A stretch of DNA of 10,389 nucleotides from an uncultured Sphingobium sp. (lineage in GTDB: Bacteria; Pseudomonadota; Alphaproteobacteria; Sphingomonadales; Sphingomonadaceae). How positions within the stretch are numbered: the stretch's first letter is position 1; each line of letters opens with the position of its first letter. The translations under genes and the position numbers were made by a program. Of this stretch, positions 5,182 to 10,389 are shown piece by piece. The stretch lies in the NCBI GenBank assembly GCA_946885845.1, contig CAMPHJ010000061.1, positions 1 through 10,389 of the forward strand, written 5' to 3'. The notes beneath the pieces were generated by a model, which was not told where the DNA came from, did not search any database, and worked only from the letters and a program-made list of their open reading frames with translations.

Positions 5182-6456
5182 ATGTCTTCTTCGCTCATTG
5201 ACACCGTCCGCACACTCGTCAACGACGGCCGCATGTCTCGCTCCGGCCTCGCCCGCGCCGCCGGGCTGCATGCCAATTCGTTGCGTCGACTGGGCGAAAC
5301 CGACTGGAACCCGACCGCTGAGACGCTGGGCAAGCTGGAAACCTATCTGCTCCGCCGCGAAGGCGGCACGGCGCTGGCGTCTCCCGAAGAGATTATCGAC
5401 GAAGCCCGGAACGGACGCATGTTCATCTTGGTCGATGACGAAGACCGCGAAAATGAAGGCGATCTCGTCATCCCCGCGCAGATGGCGACTCCCGACGCGA
5501 TCAATTTCATGGCAACCCACGGCCGTGGCCTCATCTGTCTGGCGCTGACCAAGGATCGGGTCGAACATCTGGGCCTTGGCCTGATGAGCCGCAACAACGG
5601 CACCCGCCACGAAACCGCCTTCACCGTATCGGTCGAGGCGCGCGAAGGGGTGACGACGGGAATCAGCGCCGCTGATCGCGCACGCACGATTTCCGTCGCG
5701 ATTGACGGGTCGAAAGGACCGCAGGACATTGTGACGCCGGGCCACGTCTTTCCGCTGGTTGCGAAGGACGGCGGCGTCCTGGTGCGGACGGGCCATACCG
5801 AAGCGGCAGTCGACGTTGCGCGGCTCGCTGGCCTCAATCCGTCCGGCGTCATTTGCGAGGTTATGAAGGACGACGGCACCATGGCCCGGCTCGACGACCT
5901 CATCCCCTTTGCCCAGAAGCACAAGATGAAGATCGGGACAATCCGTGACCTCATCGCCTACCGTCGTCGTCACGACCATATGGTCGAACGACGGGCGGAG
6001 GCCAGTTTCCAGAGCAAATGGGGCGGCGACTGGAAGGCGATCAGCTTTTACAATCGGGCCACCCACAGTGAACAGCTCGTGCTGCAAAAGGGCCATGTTC
6101 TGCCCGATGAGCCCACCTTGGTTCGCATGCATCAGCTTTCCTTGCTGGACGATGTCTATGGCGCGACCGGCTCCCGTTCGAACCTGCTCGCCAAGTCGAT
6201 GGAAATTATCGCGCAGGAAGGCGCCGGTGTTATCGTGGTGTTGACACCCAGCACACCTGGCGATTTCGTCAGCCGAATTCTGAGGCAGCGTTCGGGCAGC
6301 GAGATGGACGAACTGCGCGATTATGGGGTGGGTGCGCAAATCCTGGCGGAACTGGGCGTGCATGACATGGTGCTGCTTACGAACTCGCATCACAGCCTGA
6401 TCGCGCTTGACGGCTATGACCTCGCCGTGGTTGGGCACCGGCCTGTCGAACTGTAG
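5182..6456 (+). CDS. ribB: HTH-linked 3,4-dihydroxy-2-butanone-4-phosphate synthase with degenerate RibA domain (RibBX type)
   Basis: The protein is 424 residues in three parts. Residues about 18-58 form a Cro/XRE-like helix-turn-helix ([20 protein letters not shown], then [15 protein letters not shown]). Residues about 66-265 are DHBP synthase, which makes the four-carbon unit for lumazine from ribulose 5-phosphate; it keeps [11 protein letters not shown] (85-95), [28 protein letters not shown] and TPGHVFPL with H188. Residues about 280-424 are RibA-like but catalytically dead by inspection. Where GTP cyclohydrolase II has its zinc site (ECLTGDVFGSLRCDCG) this protein reads [16 protein letters not shown], all three Cys being Ser (320, 331, 333), and the RQEGRG loop is lost, while [14 protein letters not shown] is kept. 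This matches the described RibBX variant. A true ribA must lie elsewhere. Its stop is 20 bases before ribH. Fusion junctions are clean with no frameshift. Confidence 0.93.
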   Translation: MSSSLIDTVRTLVNDGRMSRSGLARAAGLHANSLRRLGETDWNPTAETLGKLETYLLRREGGTALASPEEIIDEARNGRMFILVDDEDRENEGDLVIPAQMATPDAINFMATHGRGLICLALTKDRVEHLGLGLMSRNNGTRHETAFTVSVEAREGVTTGISAADRARTISVAIDGSKGPQDIVTPGHVFPLVAKDGGVLVRTGHTEAAVDVARLAGLNPSGVICEVMKDDGTMARLDDLIPFAQKHKMKIGTIRDLIAYRRRHDHMVERRAEASFQSKWGGDWKAISFYNRATHSEQLVLQKGHVLPDEPTLVRMHQLSLLDDVYGATGSRSNLLAKSMEIIAQEGAGVIVVLTPSTPGDFVSRILRQRSGSEMDELRDYGVGAQILAELGVHDMVLLTNSHHSLIALDGYDLAVVGHRPVEL

Positions 6457-6476
6457 GAAGTAGGAAGGATAGGGCC

Positions 6477-6902
6477 ATGGCCAAGTTTCTGATCGTCGAA
6501 GCCCGTTTCTACGACCATCTCAACGATCTGCTGATCGAAGGCGCGACTGCCGCGCTGGAGGACGCTGGGCATAAATATGAAGTGGTGACCGTTCCGGGCG
6601 CGCTGGAAATCCCCGGTGCCGTGGCGCTGGCCGCCGAAACCGGGCGATATGACGGCTTCGTTGCTATCGGTGTGGTGATCCGGGGTGAAACCTATCATTT
6701 CGAAGTGGTTTCCAATGAAAGCGCGCGGGGCCTGATGGCGCTCAGCATGGATGGGATCGCGATTGGCAATGCCATATTGACGGTCGAAGATGAGGCGCAG
6801 GCATTGACCCGCGCCAAGAGCACCGAAAAGGACAAAGGCGGTGAGGCCGCCAGGGCGGCGATCGCCATGTTGGCGCTTCGCGAACGCTTCGGCGCTATCT
6901 GA
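6477..6902 (+). CDS. ribH: 6,7-dimethyl-8-ribityllumazine synthase
   Basis: RibH condenses the RibB product with the RibD-derived pyrimidine to give the lumazine that riboflavin synthase uses; it forms pentamers or 60-mer shells. The 141-residue protein is of normal, compact length. Visible motifs are the stacking aromatic near the N-terminus (F11/Y12), [11 protein letters not shown] (39-49), [22 protein letters not shown] with catalytic His 74, [15 protein letters not shown] and the phosphate-side DKGGEAA. The ATG follows a purine-rich AGGAAGGATAGGG. It ends the riboflavin cluster; nusB, a frequent follower in proteobacteria, is not here, and the next gene converges on it. Confidence 0.97.
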   Translation: MAKFLIVEARFYDHLNDLLIEGATAALEDAGHKYEVVTVPGALEIPGAVALAAETGRYDGFVAIGVVIRGETYHFEVVSNESARGLMALSMDGIAIGNAILTVEDEAQALTRAKSTEKDKGGEAARAAIAMLALRERFGAI

Positions 6903-6904
6903 TC

Positions 6905-6973
6905 CTCCCGCAAAGGGCAGGATATAGCTGAGCAGGGGGGATGCGGGAGCCGTCCTGAGCCGGGCGGCCCCCC
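6905..6973. terminator. Inverted repeats between convergent ribH and the ene-reductase gene
   Basis: The 77-bp convergent gap holds CTCCCGCA (6905-6912) paired with TGCGGGAG (6942-6949), and a G6 run (6935-6940) that could instead pair with the C6 run at 6968-6973. Both could slow polymerase from either side, but no T-run follows on either strand. Treat this as a possible shared termination region only. Confidence 0.3.
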
Positions 6974-6979
6974 TCCATG

Positions 6980-8062
6980 TCAGGCAGCCCGTTCCAGCGG
7001 CGGATAGTCGACATAGCCTTCAGCACCCTGCGTGTAGAAGGTATCGACCTGCGCTTCATTAAGCGGCGCATCAGTCGCCAGTCGGTCGGGCAGGTCGGGA
7101 TTGGCCAGAAATGATCGACCAAAGCTGATTGCCTGAGCAAGGCCGCTGTCCAGATCGGCTTGAGCGCTCGCTGCGTCATAGTCGCTGTTCAACACCAGCG
7201 GCCCTGTGAAATATTGGCGGACGACTGGCGACTGGCGCGGCACATCGGACGCGCCCCTCGTGCCGCCGGGTTTGAGTTCGCGCATTTCCAGAAAGGCAAG
7301 GCCGATCGGTTCCAGTGCCTGTGCCACTGCGCGCGACAGGCTAGCCGGATCGCTGTCGTCAGTGCCCTGCGACGCGCCGTTGAGCGACAAGCGCACCGCC
7401 GTTCGGTCCGCGCCGATGGCGTCGGCCACCGCCTGGGTAATTTCCCGTAGCAGGCGAACGCGGTTTTCGACGCTGCCGCCGTAACCGTCGTCGCGCTGGT
7501 TGACGCCGTTGCGCAGGAATTCATCGATCAGATAGCCATTCGCGGCATGGATCTGCACCCCGTCGAAGCCCGCTGTCCTGGCATTGTGCGCAGCCGTCAC
7601 ATAAGTGGCGATCAGCGCCGGAATTTCCTCCACCGCCAGGGCGCGGGGCTGTTCATAGGGCAGATTGCCTTGGTAGCTATGGGCATGACCGGGCGCAGTG
7701 ATCGGGCTGGACGACACCGGCTGTTGTCCCGTCACGCTGGAATGGACCAGCCGCCCCATATGCCAAAGCTGGGCGAAGATGCGACCGCCAGCATCATGCA
7801 CAGCCTGTGTGACCGGCTTCCACGCTTCGACCTGCTGTGTGGACCAGATGCCGGGCGCATACGGCCAGCCCAGCCCCTGTTGGGACACACCCACGCCCTC
7901 GCTGATAATAAGACCGGCGGATGCGCGCTGCCGATAATAATCCGCCATGATCGGTGTTGGTACATGGTTGCGCGTGGCACGGGCGCGCGTCAGCGGCGCC
8001 ATGAGCACACGGTTGGATGCTGGGACGGCCCCCAGTTGAACGGGATCTAGCAAGCTGGCCAT
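6980..8062 (-). CDS. Old yellow enzyme family FMN-dependent ene-reductase (NemA-like alkene reductase)
   Basis: This is a classical OYE-fold (beta/alpha)8 flavoenzyme of 360 residues that uses NAD(P)H and FMN to reduce activated C=C bonds or nitro/maleimide compounds; the natural substrate is unknown. Seen are the N-terminal PLTRARAT (23-30), IISEG, AQLWHMGR (97-104), the substrate-binding H182 and N185 with the proton donor Y187 in IHAANGYLIDEFLRNGVNQR, DGYGGSVENR (192-201) and the FMN phosphate loop ISFGRSFLANPDLPDRL (about 312-328). The usual RLSPNG reads RLSLNG here. The start is ATG 8062 with AGGGGA four bases before it; an in-frame extension to 8092 lacks support. It converges on ribH, so the flavin link is of neighbourhood, not operon. 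It could be named N-ethylmaleimide or xenobiotic reductase. Confidence 0.92.
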   Translation of the reverse strand: MASLLDPVQLGAVPASNRVLMAPLTRARATRNHVPTPIMADYYRQRASAGLIISEGVGVSQQGLGWPYAPGIWSTQQVEAWKPVTQAVHDAGGRIFAQLWHMGRLVHSSVTGQQPVSSSPITAPGHAHSYQGNLPYEQPRALAVEEIPALIATYVTAAHNARTAGFDGVQIHAANGYLIDEFLRNGVNQRDDGYGGSVENRVRLLREITQAVADAIGADRTAVRLSLNGASQGTDDSDPASLSRAVAQALEPIGLAFLEMRELKPGGTRGASDVPRQSPVVRQYFTGPLVLNSDYDAASAQADLDSGLAQAISFGRSFLANPDLPDRLATDAPLNEAQVDTFYTQGAEGYVDYPPLERAA

Positions 8063-8078
8063 ATATTCCCCTATCAAG

Positions 8079-8093
8079 GTTGCAATAAGCAAC
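8079..8093. promoter_or_regulatory. Inverted repeat before the ene-reductase gene (possible operator)
   Basis: GTTGC-AATAA-GCAAC lies 17-31 bases before the start codon, with a further GTTGC at 8102-8106. OYE genes are often controlled by HxlR-, TetR- or LysR-type repressors. No regulator gene is adjacent, so the assignment is only positional. Confidence 0.25.
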
Positions 8094-8174
8094 TGAAATT
8101 GGTTGCCGCTGCCAGTTGGGGTGCAGTCGACTGCCTTTCAAGCCCACATTATTTTTTGAGGCTTGGTGATGCCT

Positions 8175-8789
8175 TCAAGGCAAGGAGATGGCAGACGCAA
8201 ACGCACTCGCCAGCGCTGGGGCATCAAGCGTCTCAAGATGTGGCAGGCGGCCCAGGGACCTTACCTTGCCCAATAGTGGGATGATGCGCTCATTTTCCGT
8301 GTGCGGCTCGCCGATGAAGGCAATTCCAGAGATCGGCACCCCACGGCTTCGCAGCGCCTCTATGCTGAGCAGGCTGTGGTTGATCGTACCCAGTTCCGTG
8401 GGAGCGCACAGGATGACGGGCGCCCCCCAGTGCTGGAAAAGGTCGGCCATCAGCATGGTTTCGCTGACGGGGACAAGGACGCCACCTGCTCCTTCGATCA
8501 CCAGTGGGCCGTCGACCTGAGGCAAGGCCAGCCGGTCGATTTCGATCTCGACGCCATCCAGGCGCGCGGCGAGGTGAGGAGACGCCGGTGTCATCAGTCG
8601 ATAGGCTTCGGGCAGGACGTGAGACGCCGGAAGGCCGGACAATCGGGCCACCGTTTCCTTGTCGCCTTCCGGGTCAACACCCGCCTGAATCGGCTTCCAA
8701 TAATGAGCGCCGAGCGCCCCAGCGAGACCGGCGGCAAAAACTGTCTTGCCGATCCCCGTACCCGTTCCGGTGACGATGAATATACTCAC
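8175..8789 (-). CDS. bioD: Dethiobiotin synthetase (GTG start)
   Basis: BioD closes the ureido ring of dethiobiotin from 7,8-diaminopelargonate, CO2 and ATP, the penultimate step of biotin synthesis. The 204-residue cytosolic P-loop enzyme shows GTGTGIGKT (8-16), the K-P-I-Q-A-G substrate loop (32-37), an MTPASPHLAARL segment, EGAGGVLVPVS (99-109) and GTINHSLLSIEAL. It starts with GTG, whose bases overlap the bioF TGA stop (GTGA), so translation is coupled to bioF. The C-terminus is slightly short for the family but intact. bioA and bioB are not in the window, so the rest of the pathway is elsewhere. Confidence 0.96.
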   Translation of the reverse strand: MSIFIVTGTGTGIGKTVFAAGLAGALGAHYWKPIQAGVDPEGDKETVARLSGLPASHVLPEAYRLMTPASPHLAARLDGVEIEIDRLALPQVDGPLVIEGAGGVLVPVSETMLMADLFQHWGAPVILCAPTELGTINHSLLSIEALRSRGVPISGIAFIGEPHTENERIIPLLGKVRSLGRLPHLETLDAPALASAFASAISLP

Positions 8790-9910
8790 GCCAATATCCT
8801 TCGTAATTCGTCGCCCAGTGCCAACACATCCGCCCGTCCCGCATTCAGCGTCAGCGAAATGCGCAGGCGGCTGGTGCCCGGCGGCACTGTTGGCGGCCGG
8901 ATGCCACGTATGTCGAACCCTGCCTGCTGCAAGGCGGATGCCGCCGCCATCGCGCGTTTGTCATCGCCCAGGACAACCGGGATGATCTGGCTGCGTGGTT
9001 TGGGCAGGCCAAGCGGCGCGGAGATCGCTTCGGCGGCGTCGGTCTGCAATGTGCCAAGGCGCGCGCGCAGATCGTCGGCCTGCTCGATCCGGTCGATCGC
9101 CGCAGATACCGCTACGGCCATCAGCGGTGACGGAGCGGTCGAAAAGATGAAGGCACGCGCTCGATTGATCAGATAATCGATCAGGATGCGCGGCCCGCAG
9201 ATCAGCGCGCCTTCCACCCCCATCGCCTTGCCGCATGTATGGAGCGTCACGACATTATGAAGCCCGTCCAGGCCTGATGACAGCCCCCTCCCATTAGGTC
9301 CGAACACGCCGGTACCATGCGCTTCGTCCAAGACCAGCATGGCATCCTGTTTGGCGGCGAGCAAGGCAAGGTCCGCCAGAGGAGCCATGTCGCCATCCAT
9401 GGAATAAAGCGTCTCGACCGCGATCCAGATCCGCCCCTTTCCTCCGTTGGTACGCCAGATGGCGATATGGTCTGCGAAGCTCTGCACATCATTGTGGCGC
9501 GCGAAAACAGCCGCGGCTTTTGACATGCGGATGCCGTCGTGGACGCTGGCATGGATCAACTCGTCCGCGACGATCAGGTCGCCACGCTGGGGCAAGGTGG
9601 AAAATAGCGCCAGGTTCGCGGCGAAACCATTGGCCATGAACAACGCAGCCTGAGTGCGAAAAAATGCGGCGGCCTTCGCCTCCAACCCTTCATGTTCGGG
9701 CGCATTGCCCCGCAGCAGCCGCGACCCGCCCGAACCCACGGGCACGCCACGCGCCACCGCGTCGGCGACCGCTTGACCGATGATCGGGTCTGACGCCAGT
9801 CCCAGATAGTCGTTGGAAGCGAAATCTCTACCTGCTCGTGGAGCCAGCGCGCGCAGGCGACCGCGCTGCTCAAGCGATGCAAGTTGCGAGCGGAAGGGTT
9901 CGCTGGTCAT
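8786..9910 (-). CDS. bioF: 8-amino-7-oxononanoate synthase
   Basis: This is a PLP-dependent alpha-oxoamine synthase that condenses pimeloyl thioester with L-alanine. The 374-residue protein has the family landmarks: FASNDYLGLASDP (30-42), GSGGSRLLRGNAPEHEGLE (59-77), DELIHASVHDG, the PLP-contacting LDEAHGTGVFG (184-194) and the Schiff-base lysine K218 in TCGKAMGVEGALICGP, ending with GIRPPTVPPGTSRLRISL. The ATG at 9910 fits the family N-terminus; in-frame ATG (9931) and TTG (9946) alternatives add residues (MRAYRPP..) that look non-homologous. None has a good ribosome site. It is the first gene of a bioF-bioD pair read leftwards and follows hppA on the same strand after a hairpin. Some family members act on other acyl-CoAs, but the bioD coupling makes biotin the clear choice. 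Confidence 0.96.
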   Translation of the reverse strand: MTSEPFRSQLASLEQRGRLRALAPRAGRDFASNDYLGLASDPIIGQAVADAVARGVPVGSGGSRLLRGNAPEHEGLEAKAAAFFRTQAALFMANGFAANLALFSTLPQRGDLIVADELIHASVHDGIRMSKAAAVFARHNDVQSFADHIAIWRTNGGKGRIWIAVETLYSMDGDMAPLADLALLAAKQDAMLVLDEAHGTGVFGPNGRGLSSGLDGLHNVVTLHTCGKAMGVEGALICGPRILIDYLINRARAFIFSTAPSPLMAVAVSAAIDRIEQADDLRARLGTLQTDAAEAISAPLGLPKPRSQIIPVVLGDDKRAMAAASALQQAGFDIRGIRPPTVPPGTSRLRISLTLNAGRADVLALGDELRRILA

Positions 9911-9914
9911 GGGC

Positions 9915-9926
9915 GGCCTATAGGCC
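9915..9926. promoter_or_regulatory. Perfect palindrome in the bioF leader
   Basis: GGCCTATAGGCC lies four bases before the bioF ATG. It could be an operator or a small RNA hairpin that hinders initiation. It does not match the BirA operator or the alphaproteobacterial BioR motif (TTATCTATAA-like) as I know them, apart from a shared CTATA core. Confidence 0.25.
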
Positions 9927-9977
9927 CGCATTATGGAGCGGGGCAAGCCGTTCGGCCCGCCCCGCCCACCATCTCGT

Positions 9978-9998
9978 CCCGCCCCCGATAGGGGCGGG
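9978..9998 (-). terminator. GC hairpin just after hppA (possible terminator)
   Basis: CCCGCCCC (9978-9985) and GGGGCGGG (9991-9998) form a perfect 8-bp stem with a 5-base loop, starting seven bases past the hppA stop. The minus-strand continuation has no T-run, so termination would be imperfect or factor-aided. Confidence 0.45.
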
Positions 9999-10005
9999 TC
10001 ATGCC

Positions 10006-10389
10006 TCAGCCCCCGTGCGCCAGCGCGGCGAGCAACAGCAGTGCGACGATGTTCGTGATCTTGATCATCGGATTGACCGCCGGGCCAGCAGTATCCTTAT
10101 AGGGATCACCTACCGTGTCGCCGGTCACGGCTGCCTTGTGCGCTTCCGATCCCTTGCCGCCATGGTTGCCGTCCTCGATATATTTCTTGGCATTGTCCCA
10201 CGCTCCGCCGCCGGATGTCATCGAAAGGGCGACGAACAGGCCCGAAACGATCACCCCAAGCAAAAGGGCGCCCAGGGCGGCAAAGCCATTGGACGTTCCC
10301 GCCACCGCCGATATCGCGAAATAGACGATGATTGGCGCCAGCACCGGCAGCAGGCTGGGTACGATCATCTCCTTGATCGCGGCGCGCGT
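10006..10389 (-). CDS. hppA: Membrane-bound proton-translocating pyrophosphatase, C-terminal part (truncated by window edge)
   Basis: H+-PPase hydrolyses pyrophosphate and pumps protons across the inner membrane. Only the last 127 residues are visible. They begin [17 protein letters not shown], then membrane segments ([17 protein letters not shown] and [23 protein letters not shown]), then the highly conserved cytosolic stretch [47 protein letters not shown], and a final helix [13 protein letters not shown]. The DPYKDTAGP pyrophosphate/Mg site is intact. The residue that separates K+-dependent from K+-independent enzymes lies outside the window, so the subtype cannot be told. It ends 95 bases before the bioF start on the same strand, with a hairpin between. 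Confidence 0.97.
   Translation of the reverse strand, partial: TRAAIKEMIVPSLLPVLAPIIVYFAISAVAGTSNGFAALGALLLGVIVSGLFVALSMTSGGGAWDNAKKYIEDGNHGGKGSEAHKAAVTGDTVGDPYKDTAGPAVNPMIKITNIVALLLLAALAHGG

Noticed and set aside
5167..6438. Long open reading frame (423 codons) on the minus strand opposite ribB
   Set aside because: It is the antisense shadow of a clear enzyme gene in GC-rich DNA. Its translation is rich in Arg/His/Gln with no domain pattern and it has no ribosome site.
6895..7179. Possible small minus-strand gene over the end of the ene-reductase gene and ribH
   Set aside because: Frame-shifted shadow of the ene-reductase; no independent evidence.
8301..9176. Plus-strand open frame of 291 codons across bioD and bioF
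   Set aside because: It crosses the overlap of two well-supported genes on the other strand and has no recognisable motif.

Overview
The window is chromosomal, GC-rich DNA that looks like a sphingomonad (Alphaproteobacteria, Sphingomonadaceae). The evidence is the style of the COQ9, TonB, RibD and HTH-bearing RibB proteins, a biotin gene pair followed by an old-yellow-enzyme gene, an H+-pyrophosphatase gene, and an intergenic hairpin repeat of a kind I recall from rhizobial and sphingomonad genomes. The family placement is inference; no 16S or other marker is present. I see no plasmid, phage, insertion-sequence, CRISPR, tRNA or rRNA signal.

Left part (1-2090), minus strand: feoB (5' part only; it runs off the left edge) and feoA form a ferrous-iron uptake operon with a 4-base stop/start overlap. 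A candidate Fur box lies just before feoA. Upstream on the same strand is a COQ9-family ubiquinone-biosynthesis gene. An AT-rich, palindrome-filled spacer separates it from the divergent tonB-like gene.

Centre (2119-6902), plus strand: a tonB-like gene and a small one-TM hypothetical protein come first. They are followed by a riboflavin cluster, ribD - ribE - ribB(X) - ribH, which supplies every step from the GTP-cyclohydrolase product and ribulose 5-phosphate to riboflavin except the GTP cyclohydrolase II step and a dedicated phosphatase. The ribB gene is the most notable object. It encodes an N-terminal helix-turn-helix domain, a DHBP synthase domain and a RibA-like domain in which all three zinc cysteines are serine, so it cannot be a normal RibBA and a separate ribA is expected elsewhere. 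The spacer in front of it holds phased TGTGA/TCACA half-sites that can also fold as two mutually exclusive hairpins. A roughly 109-bp MITE/REP-like hairpin repeat sits between ribD and ribE, and its end supplies the ribD stop codon. I see no FMN riboswitch.

Right part (6980-10389), minus strand, convergent with ribH: an FMN-dependent old-yellow-enzyme ene-reductase, then the biotin genes bioF-bioD (read leftwards, with a 4-base overlap), then the 3' end of hppA, a membrane H+-pyrophosphatase that runs off the right edge. A theme of flavin supply and flavin use, iron uptake and cofactor synthesis runs through the window, but apart from the operons named the genes need not be functionally linked.
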